A stretch of 49,743 nt of DNA from assembly GCF_001557235.1 (NCBI RefSeq), contig NZ_LSJI01000082.1, forward strand, positions 1-49,743, read 5' to 3'. Of the stretch, positions 40,624-49,343 are shown piece after piece. The stretch comes from Phenylobacterium sp. CCH9-H3. Its GTDB lineage: Bacteria; Pseudomonadota; Alphaproteobacteria; Caulobacterales; Caulobacteraceae. The first letter of the stretch is position 1, and every line of letters begins with the position of its first letter. The position numbers and the translations under genes were made by a program. The notes beneath the pieces are model-generated. The model worked only from the letters and a program-made list of their open reading frames with translations. It was not told the DNA's origin and searched no databases.

Positions 40624-40931
40624 TGCCGAAACTGAGCGAGGTCTGCCGGGACATCCGGTCCAAGAACGCCGGGCCGTTCTGGGTGACGGTCGACATCTTT
40701 TTCGACGGCCCCGAAAGCTTCGGCCGCTATGTGGATCACCCCGCGCTCGGCGTGGAGGCGATGGCCGCGGCGTTCGGCGTCGATCCGGCCCTGGTGAAGC
40801 GCTTCCCGGTGGAGAGCCTCGAGATGATCAAGATCTCGTACCCCCGCACGTCGCCCCAGGGCGGCGTGGTCGAGCGCGACCTGCACGCCGGACAGCAGTA
40901 TGTCCGATTGCTGGACGTGGAGCTCGGCTAG
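40623..40931 (+). CDS. DUF4387 protein (second copy)
   Basis: The 102-residue protein starts at ATG 40623 inside the TGA of the DUF1446 gene (TGATG). It reads MPKLSEVCRDIRSKNAGPFW, then VTVDIFFDGPESFGRYVD, and ends DLHAGQQYVRLLDVELG, closely matching the first copy across its full length. The conserved coupling of both pairs supports an obligate two-subunit complex, though the activity is not known. The sequence between it and the lipase gene (about 115 bases) shows nothing notable. Confidence 0.88.
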   Translation: MPKLSEVCRDIRSKNAGPFWVTVDIFFDGPESFGRYVDHPALGVEAMAAAFGVDPALVKRFPVESLEMIKISYPRTSPQGGVVERDLHAGQQYVRLLDVELG

Positions 40932-41045
40932 CGCCGCGCGGGAGGGCGCGCATCGCCTCGCGTGCGGGCGCACTGGACCTCCCGCCTTGGCTCACTCGGC
41001 GGCGCCGACACCGCGCCGCGCCGCCGTTCATTCCCGGACGCCGGC

Positions 41046-42329
41046 TCAGTCCTTGTTGAAGGGGGCCTTCGGATCGAGCGTCCCCGGCGCCCCGGGCGGC
41101 GAGAGGTCCTGGCATGCGGGCCCGGGGCTCTCGCCCCGCAGCCGCGCCCGCGCGAAGGCGAGGGCGTCCTCGAACGACCCGTGCAGAGCCCCGTCGTGGC
41201 CCAGTCCCTCGTACCGCCGCCAGATAACCTGATCGCCCGCGGCGCAGAGCGCCGCCGCCGCCGCATACTGCCTCATCGGCGGGATCGTCGCGTCGGAGAG
41301 GCCTGTGCCGATCATCAGCGGAACGCCGACGGCCTGTGACGGCATGTCGGTGACCGGAAGGCGGAGCGCCGCCAGTTCGTCCAGCGAGATCGAGAAGGCG
41401 TCGCTCAGGCCCCCGATCCCGAGTTCGCGGGAAAGGGCCCCGATCTCCGCCGTGCAGCCCTGCCTGGCGGCGGCGAGGAGTTGGGCGCCGCGAGGGCTCA
41501 GGATCGCCTCGACCGGCGGCCCGTCATCCCGCAGGCCGCCGGCGACGACGCTCAGGAACATGTTGGCGGAGTTCCGGGGCGGGAGCGGGACGGGACCATC
41601 GGGGAAGGTGCTGTTGACGCCCGTGGCGACGGCGCCGAGCACGTTCAGTTCGGGCGCATAGGTCCGGGACAGCCGTGCGGCGCCCAATGCGGCGCCCGCG
41701 CCCTGCGACTGGCCGACGATCAGCACGTGGTTGGACAGGAGGCCCGCCTTCTCGGCGAAGGCCGCGCGGGCCGCGTCGAGGACGGAGCGGCCTTCCGACG
41801 GCCAGTGGAGATAGGGATGCGGCCCAGGGCCGCCCAGGCCCTGGTAGTCGGTCGCGACGACCGCGAACCCGGCCTTGAGCCAGCGGTTCATATAGGCGGC
41901 GTCCCTCGCCCTGAAGCCGGTCCACGAGGGGGCGCACACATCGGCGACGCCAAGGGTGCCGTGCGCCCAGGCGACCAGCGGCCAGCCGCCCTGGGGAGGC
42001 TTGCCGGCCGGAAGGAAGAGGACGCCGCTGACCGGGATCGGTCCCGAACCCCAGCGCGCATCGGTCGAGGCATAGAGCAGTCGCAACGCTTCGCCGGCCG
42101 CCGTCATTTCCGGCTGCTCGGGCATCGGCGCGCGGCGCAGCACCTGGCCGGCCTGGCCGGGCAACGGCCCGTCCCAGCGGTAGAATGGAGAGATGTCCAT
42201 GTCGCCTGCCGCGGGACCCGTGGGGAGCTCGCCCGCACGCGCCGAAGTCGGCGGCAGCACGCCGCCGGCGACCAGGGCCAGCAGGGCCGGCGCGGCCGTC
42301 AGCGCGGCTAGGATACGGCTGGGGCGCAT
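41046..42329 (-). CDS. Secreted lipase-family alpha/beta hydrolase
   Basis: The 427-residue protein starts at ATG 42329, with AAGGA six bases upstream. An N-terminal signal peptide (about residues 1-32, ending TSARAGE) suggests export to the periplasm or outside. The fold pattern is that of secretory lipases (PF03583-like): WAHGTLGVADVC near residue 122, ATDYQGLGGPGPHPYLH near 160, nucleophile Ser208 in GQSQG, GTGLSDATIPP carrying the acid and GLGHDGALHG with the His. It would cleave esters of fatty or aromatic acids. It is encoded singly, next to the organic-acid locus, and might release the locus's substrate from an ester outside the cell, but this link is only positional. Confidence 0.88.
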   Translation of the reverse strand: MRPSRILAALTAAPALLALVAGGVLPPTSARAGELPTGPAAGDMDISPFYRWDGPLPGQAGQVLRRAPMPEQPEMTAAGEALRLLYASTDARWGSGPIPVSGVLFLPAGKPPQGGWPLVAWAHGTLGVADVCAPSWTGFRARDAAYMNRWLKAGFAVVATDYQGLGGPGPHPYLHWPSEGRSVLDAARAAFAEKAGLLSNHVLIVGQSQGAGAALGAARLSRTYAPELNVLGAVATGVNSTFPDGPVPLPPRNSANMFLSVVAGGLRDDGPPVEAILSPRGAQLLAAARQGCTAEIGALSRELGIGGLSDAFSISLDELAALRLPVTDMPSQAVGVPLMIGTGLSDATIPPMRQYAAAAALCAAGDQVIWRRYEGLGHDGALHGSFEDALAFARARLRGESPGPACQDLSPPGAPGTLDPKAPFNKD

Positions 42330-42588
42330 TGCACATCCTTAAGGCTTGAGCTGGCGGCGGCCTCGGGCGGGCCGCGGCGTGGGCTTACCGGAGACGACTC
42401 GCTCGCGCGGGGGCGTGTGAGCGCTCGTCGGAGCGCCTTGTTAGCGGCCCGAAGCCCGGCCGGTGATGCGAATTGCGAATGCCGCTATGCGCCGTGCTGC
42501 GCTGGCCGGGATGCCGGACGCCGTTGAAATCGGAGCGGGCTGCGGCTGGCGCGGCCTGTTCGGCGAGCGTCAGACGCCCGCGGGCCGG

Positions 42589-42903
42589 TCAGAACCCCGC
42601 AAGGGGTGCGCACGCCAAGGCGAAGGCGCCCGCCGCCGGCACATAGGCCGGGCGCCACGACATCAGGAGCACGAGAAGCGCCGCGGCCACGGACAGCTGC
42701 CCGATCCAGGCGACGAGGCCGAACCCAGGCCCTTCATGGGCCATGGCCACGATCGCGGCGACGATCAGCAGGAGCCAGCCCAGGACACGCGCCGTGCGGG
42801 CGTCGGGGAAGGCCGCCGGCGAGAGGCGCGCGCGGCGCCCGGGCATTGCCAGCGCGAGGTAGGCGAACGCCGCAAAGCCGATCACGCCGGGTTCAAGCGA
42901 CAT
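42589..42903 (-). CDS. DUF3325-family membrane protein
   Basis: The 104-residue protein starts at ATG 42903, overlapping the PepSY gene by 11 bases. It has about three hydrophobic segments (GVIGFAAFAYLALAM, VLGWLLLIVAAIVAMAHEG, QLSVAAALLVLLMSWRP). DUF3325 proteins are usually last in small operons with DUF3649 and PepSY proteins next to siderophore receptors, as here. Function unknown, probably an accessory of iron-siderophore uptake or reduction at the inner membrane. Confidence 0.8.
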   Translation of the reverse strand: MSLEPGVIGFAAFAYLALAMPGRRARLSPAAFPDARTARVLGWLLLIVAAIVAMAHEGPGFGLVAWIGQLSVAAALLVLLMSWRPAYVPAAGAFALACAPLAGF

Positions 42904-44494
42904 GGGCGGTCTCGCGGGCGTGGGTCGCCTTCGGGTAAGGCGCCGAGGCGATCTTGCCTGGACGCGAGGCGCGCCAGGCGGCGAGGCCGCACAGGGCGGC
43001 GGCGGTCAGCGTCACGACGTCGAAGGCGACGAAGAGCCCGTCGCGGCTCAGAAGGCTGGCGACGAGGCCGCGGTCCGTGGTGGCCGCGTTCACGATCGGG
43101 ATGGCCGCGAAGGCGGCGGCGGCGATGGCGAAGGTCTCGATCCAGGCGCGGCGCGCAGGCCGCAGCAGCGAAAGCGCGGCCAGGCCGAACCACGCCCAGA
43201 ACATGGCGGACACCTCCAGGTCTGCGCGCTTCGGCGCATCGACCGGGATCAGGCGGTTCGCCAGCAGGAAGGCCGCCATGCCCGCCGGCAGGCAGGCGAT
43301 CGTCCCGATGTTGAGCCGCTCGACCAGGCGCAGGCCGAAGAAGGGCGCCGCGCCGGGCCGCGTCCGCTTGACGGTCCAGAGGACGAGGCCGGTCCCCACC
43401 ATCGCCGTTCCGGTCAGGCCCAGCAGGAAATACGTCCAGCGCAGGACCGGCCCGGCGAAGTGGCCGAGGTGCAGGCCCAGCATGACGCCCATGGTGGCGA
43501 TCGCCGGTCCGGAGGCGGGCGAGCGGCTGAGTTCCCGGCCCGTCGCTCCGGAGAAGGTGATCGAGTCGGATCGCGCGTTCAGGCGCGCCGATGTCGCGCG
43601 CAGGACGGTGACGGTCGCGGCCTCGTCGTTGGGGTTGCGGATCACCACGGTGCGCGGCGGGTCGCCCCAGGCGCGCGTCGCGGTCTCGATCATCGGCCCG
43701 ACCCGCTGGAGGGGCGCGGGGCGGCCCGAGGCCTCGCCCTCGGCGGGGGCGCCGTAGGCCGCGGCCTGGAAGGCGTCGGCCGTCTCGAAGTTCGCCTTCA
43801 CCGGCCAGGGCATGTACATCGCCACCAGCGTGATCAGGCCGGTGTAGGTGATCATCGCGTGGAACGGCAGGGCCAGCACCGCCGAGGCGTTGTGGGCGTC
43901 GAGCCAGCTGCGCTGCCCCTTGCCCCACCGCAGCGTGAAGAAGTCCACGAAGATGCGCTTGTGGGTGACTACGCCCGAAATGATCGCAGCCAGCATGAAG
44001 ATGGCGCAGACGCCCGCCAGCCAACGGCCCCACGGGTGCGGGATCTGCAGCTGGAAGTGGAAGCGGTAGAAGTGCTCTCCGCCCTTGGTGTCGCGGGCTT
44101 CCAGCGGCTGCCCGGTCGCCGGGTCGAGCTTCATCTCCGGCCGGCGTCTGGCGGGTGGGGCGTTCGGGTCGGGATTGGGTCTGGCGCGGGCGAAGACGCG
44201 GGTCACCGCCGTGCGTTCGTCGGGCAGGTAGACGAACCATTGCAGGTCGTCCGGCGACGTCGCCTGCAGGTGGTCGATCGCGGCCTGGGCGGCCCGGGCC
44301 GGCGGCACGGCGGCGGGGCGCAGTTCGGGCTGCATCCATTGGGTGATCTCGGGGCGGAAGTAGCTGGCCGTGCCCGTCAGGAACATGGCGAAGAGGATCC
44401 AGCCCGCCAGCAGCCCCAGCCAGGCGTGGATCCACGCCATGGATTGCCGCAGCCCCTTGGCGGACGGCGGGCCGGGGGCGCGGCCACCGCTCAC
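42893..44494 (-). CDS. PepSY-domain membrane protein (siderophore-associated)
   Basis: The 533-residue protein starts at GTG 44494, coupled by a GTGA overlap to DUF3649. The frame is open to 44638, but that part is read from the DUF3649 gene in another phase. The first helix MAWIHAWLGLLAGWILFAMF is the typical PepSY_TM start, then TASYFRPEITQWMQPE. A periplasmic PepSY-containing region, WLDAHNASAVLALPFHAMIT and several C-terminal helices follow. Such proteins are thought to act with TonB siderophore receptors, possibly as ferric-siderophore reductases in the inner membrane. The divergent receptor at 44894 and the shared Fur-like site support this role. Confidence 0.9.
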   Translation of the reverse strand: MSGGRAPGPPSAKGLRQSMAWIHAWLGLLAGWILFAMFLTGTASYFRPEITQWMQPELRPAAVPPARAAQAAIDHLQATSPDDLQWFVYLPDERTAVTRVFARARPNPDPNAPPARRRPEMKLDPATGQPLEARDTKGGEHFYRFHFQLQIPHPWGRWLAGVCAIFMLAAIISGVVTHKRIFVDFFTLRWGKGQRSWLDAHNASAVLALPFHAMITYTGLITLVAMYMPWPVKANFETADAFQAAAYGAPAEGEASGRPAPLQRVGPMIETATRAWGDPPRTVVIRNPNDEAATVTVLRATSARLNARSDSITFSGATGRELSRSPASGPAIATMGVMLGLHLGHFAGPVLRWTYFLLGLTGTAMVGTGLVLWTVKRTRPGAAPFFGLRLVERLNIGTIACLPAGMAAFLLANRLIPVDAPKRADLEVSAMFWAWFGLAALSLLRPARRAWIETFAIAAAAFAAIPIVNAATTDRGLVASLLSRDGLFVAFDVVTLTAAALCGLAAWRASRPGKIASAPYPKATHARETAHVA

Positions 44495-44793
44495 GGCCGG
44501 ACGCCCAAGGCGAAGAGGGCGGCGGCGGACCCGAACCCGACGCCCCAGAGACCGGTCGCCACCACCCACAGGCGCCGTTCGTGGAACGCCCAGAGCCCCG
44601 CCATCGCGAAGAGCAGGAACGACAGCGTCATGCCCCACGCCGTCGCCTCGACCCGAGAGCCGGGCAGCAGGCGCGCCAGCAGCGTCGCGACGCCGGCCGC
44701 CGCCAGGTAGCCCCCGAACAGGGCGGTGAGCGCGCGGGCCGTCATGCGGGCGGCGTCCGGCCAGGCGGATGGCGGCGGTGGTTTCCGGGTCAC
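44491..44793 (-). CDS. DUF3649-family membrane protein
   Basis: The 100-residue protein has three hydrophobic segments (ALFGGYLAAAGVATLLARLL, WGMTLSFLLFAMAGLWAF and RRLWVVATGLWGVGFGSAAAL), the DUF3649 pattern. It is first in the leftward operon with PepSY and DUF3325 and begins 100 bases from the divergent siderophore receptor. Function unknown; an accessory of iron uptake is inferred from consistent genomic partnership. Confidence 0.82.
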   Translation of the reverse strand: MTRKPPPPSAWPDAARMTARALTALFGGYLAAAGVATLLARLLPGSRVEATAWGMTLSFLLFAMAGLWAFHERRLWVVATGLWGVGFGSAAALFALGVRP

Positions 44794-44851
44794 GAAGGCC
44801 TCGCGTCGATCGCTGACTTGCGTCTAACCAGACCGCTCGCTATTCGCAATT

Positions 44852-44870
44852 AAGAATCACTCGCATTATC
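44852..44870. promoter_or_regulatory. Fur-box-like site shared by the iron genes
   Basis: On the minus strand this reads GATAATGCGAGTGATTCTT, matching 13 of 19 positions of the classical Fur box GATAATGATAATCATTATC, the first seven exactly. It lies in the 100-base AT-rich gap between the leftward DUF3649-PepSY-DUF3325 operon and the rightward TonB receptor, so iron repression of both is likely. Confidence 0.55.
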
Positions 44871-44893
44871 AATTCGAGCGTCAGAGGGGCGTC

Positions 44894-47194
44894 ATGAAGA
44901 CTCGTTCGCAGGCCGGCCGCAGCAGAATCGCCGTGGCCGTGGTCACCGCCGCATTGCAGTCCCTGGCGGGGACGGCGCTGGCGGACGCGGTCGAAGCCGA
45001 CGGCGCGACGTCGGTGGAAGGGGTCGTGGTCACGGGCCTTAAGGGCCGCCAGGCGGCGGCGGGAACCAAGACCGAGACAGCGCTGATCGAGACCCCGCAG
45101 AGCATCACGGTGATCGACGGCGACGAGTTGATCCGCCGCAACGCGCAGTCGATCAACCAGGCCTTGGGCTATGTGGCCGGCGTCGCCGTCAACCAGCGCG
45201 GCGGCATGGTCACCCGCTACGACCAGCTCGTGGTGCGCGGGTTCGCGCCCGAGACCTTCCTGGACGGCATGCGGATCATCGCCGGGCCCTACTCACGGCC
45301 GCAGATCGACTTCAACCGCATCGACCACATCGATGTGGTGAAGGGACCGGCCTCGGTGCTCTACGGCAGCAGCACGCCCGGCGGACTGGTGAACCTGGTC
45401 AGCAAGCTGCCCGAGCCGGAGGCCTTCGGCCGGATCGAGGGCCAGCTGGGCGACTACCGCACGCGGCGCATCACAGGAGACGTCAACGCGCCGCTGGACG
45501 ATGAGGGCCGCTGGCTGGGCCGCATCGCGGCCGGCTGGCAGAAGGGCGACGGGCTGACCAGCGGCACGTTCAGCGAGCGCTATCACGTCTCGCCGATGCT
45601 GACCTTCGCGCCCACGGCCGACACCAGCCTGACGGTCGTGGCGGCCTACCAGCACGCCCCGAGCGGCGGCGGCTACTCCGGCGTCCCGGCCTTCGGCTCG
45701 GTGCTGCCGAACCCGTTCGGCGAGCTGCCGCGCGACATCAACACCGGCGACCCCGGCTACGAGCGCTACAACCACAAGGCCAGATCGGTCGCCGCCTTCT
45801 TCCGCCACGACTTCAACGAACGGCTGACCTTCCGCTCGAACGCACGTTTCCAGAACAACAAGCTCTCGTACCGCCAGCTCTACGTGGCCGGTTTCCCGAC
45901 CGTCGGGACCGGGGCGAACCGTAACACCGACTACTCGACCATCCTCCGCGGCGGGGGCGGGGCCGACGAGGACTTCGACACCCTGACGCTGGACCAGCAG
46001 CTGAGCGCGCGGTTCGAGACGGGCGCCCTCAAGCACCAGGTGCTGGGCGGCTTCGACTACCAGAAGATCACCGGCGAGAACGTCCAGCAGTTCAACACGG
46101 GCGTGACGAACAATCCGGTCACCAGCATCCCCAACCTGCGCCTGTTCGCGCCCACCTACGGCGGCGTCCTGCCGAGCAAGGACCTGACCCTGCTGTCGGC
46201 GGCCTACGTCAACACCGACAGTAAGCGCATCCAGAAGGGCCTCTATCTGCAGGATCAGGTGGCGATCGGCCGGCTGCAGCTGATCGCGAGCGGGCGCTAC
46301 GACTGGTACGACCAGACGACCCTGAACAAGAAGACCGGCGCCGCCGCGGTCCTGGAGCAGGACGCTTTCACGATGCGGCTGGGCGCTCTGTACGAGCTGG
46401 CCAAGGGCCTGGCGCCCTATGCGAGCTATTCGGAATCGTTCGAGCCCCAGGCCGGCACGACCTATCTCGGCGAGGCCTTCGTCCCGGTCACCGGCCGCCA
46501 GTACGAGGCCGGCGTGAAGTGGCAGCCCGCCGGCACGTCGGCGCTGTTCACCCTCAGCGTCTACGACCTGCGTCGCCGAAAGACGCCGGTGGCCGACCCG
46601 CTGGCCGGCACGAACGGCGTCCCGGCCAACTCCATGGTCCAGATCGGCGAGGTCCGCGTCCGCGGCGTGGAGCTGGAGGGGCGCGGCGAGATCCGGCCGG
46701 GGCTCAGCGTCGTCGCGGCGGCCAGCTACACCGATGCGATCATCACCCAGGGGGCGCCCGCCGTGCCGGCGACGGCCACCAATACCGGCACGCCTGCCAC
46801 CACCGGAACCCGCCAGCTCGGCGTGCCCGAGTGGGGCGCCTCCACCTTCGTCACCTATGACCTGGGCCGGGCCGAGGCGGCGAGCGGCGCCCTGGCGGGC
46901 CTGCGGTTCGGCGGCGGCCTGCGGTACGTGGGCGGCTCCGACGGCACGACCACCTATGCGGTGATCGACAACGTCACCACCTTCCAGCGCTTCCGCACGG
47001 ACGGCTTCGTCCTGGTCGACGCCTTCGTGGGCTACGACCTCGGCCAGGCTTCGAACCGCATGGAAGGCTGGGAAGCGGCGGTGAACGTCGCCAACCTGTT
47101 CGACAAGCGCCACGTCTCGGCCTGCCCGTTCAACAACAGCTGCTACTTCGGCGCCGCGCGGACGGTCACCGCTTCGCTCCGATACGGCTGGTGA
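44894..47194 (+). CDS. TonB-dependent siderophore receptor (FhuA/FoxA-like)
   Basis: The 766-residue protein starts at ATG 44894 after AGAGGGG. A signal peptide (to about residue 30, GTALADA) precedes VEGVVVTGLKGRQ, a TonB-box-like stretch, and the siderophore-receptor hallmark LIETPQSITVIDGDELIRRN, then LGYVAGVAVNQRGGMVTRYD and LVVRGFAPETFLDGMRIIAG and VKGPASVLYGSSTPGGLVNL. The 22-strand barrel ends TASLRYGW. This group binds ferric hydroxamate and related siderophores. Divergent PepSY and accessory genes and a Fur-like box support iron uptake. The exact siderophore is unknown; no synthesis genes are near, so it may use foreign siderophores. Confidence 0.95.
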   Translation: MKTRSQAGRSRIAVAVVTAALQSLAGTALADAVEADGATSVEGVVVTGLKGRQAAAGTKTETALIETPQSITVIDGDELIRRNAQSINQALGYVAGVAVNQRGGMVTRYDQLVVRGFAPETFLDGMRIIAGPYSRPQIDFNRIDHIDVVKGPASVLYGSSTPGGLVNLVSKLPEPEAFGRIEGQLGDYRTRRITGDVNAPLDDEGRWLGRIAAGWQKGDGLTSGTFSERYHVSPMLTFAPTADTSLTVVAAYQHAPSGGGYSGVPAFGSVLPNPFGELPRDINTGDPGYERYNHKARSVAAFFRHDFNERLTFRSNARFQNNKLSYRQLYVAGFPTVGTGANRNTDYSTILRGGGGADEDFDTLTLDQQLSARFETGALKHQVLGGFDYQKITGENVQQFNTGVTNNPVTSIPNLRLFAPTYGGVLPSKDLTLLSAAYVNTDSKRIQKGLYLQDQVAIGRLQLIASGRYDWYDQTTLNKKTGAAAVLEQDAFTMRLGALYELAKGLAPYASYSESFEPQAGTTYLGEAFVPVTGRQYEAGVKWQPAGTSALFTLSVYDLRRRKTPVADPLAGTNGVPANSMVQIGEVRVRGVELEGRGEIRPGLSVVAAASYTDAIITQGAPAVPATATNTGTPATTGTRQLGVPEWGASTFVTYDLGRAEAASGALAGLRFGGGLRYVGGSDGTTTYAVIDNVTTFQRFRTDGFVLVDAFVGYDLGQASNRMEGWEAAVNVANLFDKRHVSACPFNNSCYFGAARTVTASLRYGW

Positions 47195-47301
47195 GGCGCA
47201 AGGGCTCGCCGCCGAGCGTCTATCGCTTCCGGCGCGAGATGGGCTACGCCTTAGGCGCGCTGGAGGCAGGCCTCGTCGCCGACCCGTTCGGCGTCACCTG
47301 A
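47191..47301 (+). CDS. Possible 36-residue peptide coupled to the siderophore receptor
   Basis: A GTG overlapping the receptor stop codon (GTGA) opens a 36-codon frame, VRRKGSPPSVYRFRREMGYA then LGALEAGLVADPFGVT. It is not recognised and could be chance, but the coupling and reasonable composition make it worth noting. No independent ribosome-binding site is visible. Confidence 0.2.
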   Translation: MRRKGSPPSVYRFRREMGYALGALEAGLVADPFGVT

Positions 47302-47354
47302 GCCATCGTCGCGGCGGTCCTGGACGGTCGCCGCGCAAGCTGAGGGAGACGCCG

Positions 47355-48455
47355 ATGAGCGAGCATTGGGATGGCGCCCGCCTCGTGATCGCCCCCGCCG
47401 ACTTCGCGGAACTGCTGCTGCGCGGCGCCGCGATCGGCATCTTCGTGGCCCTGGGCGCCGGCCTGTTCCGCGACCTGCGGGTCCCTGCCCGCCTGACCGG
47501 GGCGGCCTTCTGCCTCGGCGGCGCGGGCCACGCGATGACCCAGTCGCCCGTCATCATGCGGACCCTCGGCTACGCGGCGGCGCCGGCCTGGGTGCTTTCC
47601 GTGATCGCGGGCGGGCTCTTCTGGGCCTTCGCGCTCGAGCTCTTCGGCGACAATCCCAAAATCCGCCCGCAACGGTTCGCGCCGGCGGCCGTCCTCCTCA
47701 TCGTCGCGCTGGCGGCCCTCGGCAGCCCGCCGGCCTGGGCGCGCTACCTCTGGCTGCTGCAGAACCTGATCAACGCCGGGCTGATGCTCCACGTCCTCGC
47801 GGTGACCTGGGCGGGCTTGCGCGGCGACCTCGTCGAGCCGCGGCGGCGCCTGCGCGGTCCCATGATCGCGGCGGTCGCGATGTACGCCCTGGTGATCAGC
47901 GCCATCCAGTCGGCCGAACTGTTCTCGCGGCCGGCCAGCCAGCTGTCGCTCCTGGCGGCGGTGGTCCTGGTCGCGCTGGGGCTGGCGGGCGTCCTGGTGT
48001 TCATGGCCGCGGACGAGCGCCTCTTCGGCCGCTCGGCAAAGGCGGCGCGGGCGACGGCGTCCGCCGCCGTGCCCGTGCAGGACCGGGCCACCCTGGACCG
48101 GCTGCGCCGGCTGCTCGACGAGGAGGAGGTCTGGCGGCGCGAGGACCTCACCATCGGCCAGCTCGCCGAGCTGGCCGGCGTTCCCGAGCATCGCCTGCGC
48201 AAGATCATCAACGAAGGGCTGGGCTACCGGAACTTCGCCGCGTTCCTGGGCGAGCGCCGGGTGGCGGCGGCGAAGGCCGCGCTCGCTGACCCCGAGAGCG
48301 GGCGCAAGTCCATCTCCTCGATCGCCTATGAGGCGGGCTTCAGCTCCCTGGCCTCGTTCAACCGGGTGTTCCGCGACCTCGCGGGCATGACGCCCACGGT
48401 GTTCCGGCAGCAGGCGCTCGGCGCCTCGATTCCGGAAACCCCTCCTCAGAACTGA
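47355..48455 (+). CDS. Membrane-anchored AraC-type transcriptional regulator
   Basis: The 366-residue protein starts at ATG 47355, with GAGGGAG shortly upstream. The first ~215 residues contain about six to seven hydrophobic segments (LLLRGAAIGIFVALGAGLF, APAWVLSVIAGGLFWAFAL, FAPAAVLLIVALAAL and so on). The C terminus (about 250-355) is an AraC DNA-binding domain with two helix-turn-helix motifs: LTIGQLAELAGVPEHRLRKI and SISSIAYEAGFSSLASFNRV, then FRDLAGMTPTVFR. Such membrane AraC regulators probably sense a membrane or lipid signal. The gene lies before the fatty-acid-hydroxylase gene at 48540, an obvious candidate target. Confidence 0.9.
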   Translation: MSEHWDGARLVIAPADFAELLLRGAAIGIFVALGAGLFRDLRVPARLTGAAFCLGGAGHAMTQSPVIMRTLGYAAAPAWVLSVIAGGLFWAFALELFGDNPKIRPQRFAPAAVLLIVALAALGSPPAWARYLWLLQNLINAGLMLHVLAVTWAGLRGDLVEPRRRLRGPMIAAVAMYALVISAIQSAELFSRPASQLSLLAAVVLVALGLAGVLVFMAADERLFGRSAKAARATASAAVPVQDRATLDRLRRLLDEEEVWRREDLTIGQLAELAGVPEHRLRKIINEGLGYRNFAAFLGERRVAAAKAALADPESGRKSISSIAYEAGFSSLASFNRVFRDLAGMTPTVFRQQALGASIPETPPQN

Positions 48456-48539
48456 ACAACTTCCGGCGCTTTCGGGAGCGAGGAGACGATCCGGGCCATC
48501 GTCGGGCCAATGCCTCCAAATCAAACGGAGGTTCCCGTC

Positions 48540-49343
48540 ATGTCGCCGTCCTTCCTGGAAGACCTCGTCACCCGCTGGCTCCTCGACCTGCAGATCGACC
48601 TGACCCGCTACGCGGTGTTCGCGCTCGCCACCTGGTTCCTGATCTGGGTCGTGCTCAGGGGCGCGCTCGCCCACCGCAAGATCCGCGAAGCGACGCCGCC
48701 GGCGCGCCAGCTGATCGTGGAGTTCGCGGTCTCGCTGCGCTCGCTGGCCATCTTCTCCACGGTGGGCGCCTCGATGTTCGTCCTCGAGCGCCTGGGCGTG
48801 ATGACCGGCCCGGCGCGCGCGGCCGAGTGGGGCTGGGCCTGGGGCGCGGCGTCGCTCGTCATGATCATCGTCGCCCAGGACGCCTGGTTCTACTGGACCC
48901 ATCGGGTCATGCACCACCGCCGGTTCTTCCGGCTGTTCCACCGCCGCCATCACCGCTCGAACAACCCCTCGCCCTTCACCGCCTACAGCTTCGACCTGGC
49001 CGAGGCCGTGGTGCAGTCGATCTTCGTCCCGATCTGGATGCTGCTCGTGCCGACCTCCTGGCCGGTGGTGGGCCTCTTCATGCTCCACCAGATCTTCCGC
49101 AACACGATCGGCCACTGCGGCTACGAGCTCTTCCCGGCCCGGCGCGACGGCCGTCCGCTCCTGGGATGGCTGACCACCGTCACCCATCACGACCTGCACC
49201 ACGCCCAGGCCGGCTACAACTACGGCCTCTGGTTCACCTGGTGGGACCGCTGGATGGGCACCGAGCATCCGCAGTACCTGGCCCGGTTCGCGGCCTCGGC
49301 CACCCGCCGGCCGGCGCGGCTCCAGCCGGCGGAGGCGGCGTGA
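48540..49343 (+). CDS. Fatty acid hydroxylase / sterol desaturase-family membrane protein
   Basis: I choose ATG 48540, with GGAGG eight bases upstream, over ATG 48510. The 267-residue protein has about four membrane helices and the di-iron histidine clusters of the superfamily: THRVMHHRRFF, FHRRHHRSNN and THHDLHHAQ, plus GHCGYELFP. It would introduce a hydroxyl or double bond into a lipid (fatty acid, carotenoid or hopanoid). It lies 84 bases after the membrane AraC regulator, and the next gene starts inside its stop codon (TGATG). The lipid substrate is unknown. Confidence 0.9.
   Translation: MSPSFLEDLVTRWLLDLQIDLTRYAVFALATWFLIWVVLRGALAHRKIREATPPARQLIVEFAVSLRSLAIFSTVGASMFVLERLGVMTGPARAAEWGWAWGAASLVMIIVAQDAWFYWTHRVMHHRRFFRLFHRRHHRSNNPSPFTAYSFDLAEAVVQSIFVPIWMLLVPTSWPVVGLFMLHQIFRNTIGHCGYELFPARRDGRPLLGWLTTVTHHDLHHAQAGYNYGLWFTWWDRWMGTEHPQYLARFAASATRRPARLQPAEAA

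Noticed and set aside
47244..49268. A 674-codon minus-strand frame over the AraC and hydroxylase genes
   Set aside because: The sense strand carries two recognisable proteins with catalytic or DNA-binding motifs; the antisense text is low-complexity.
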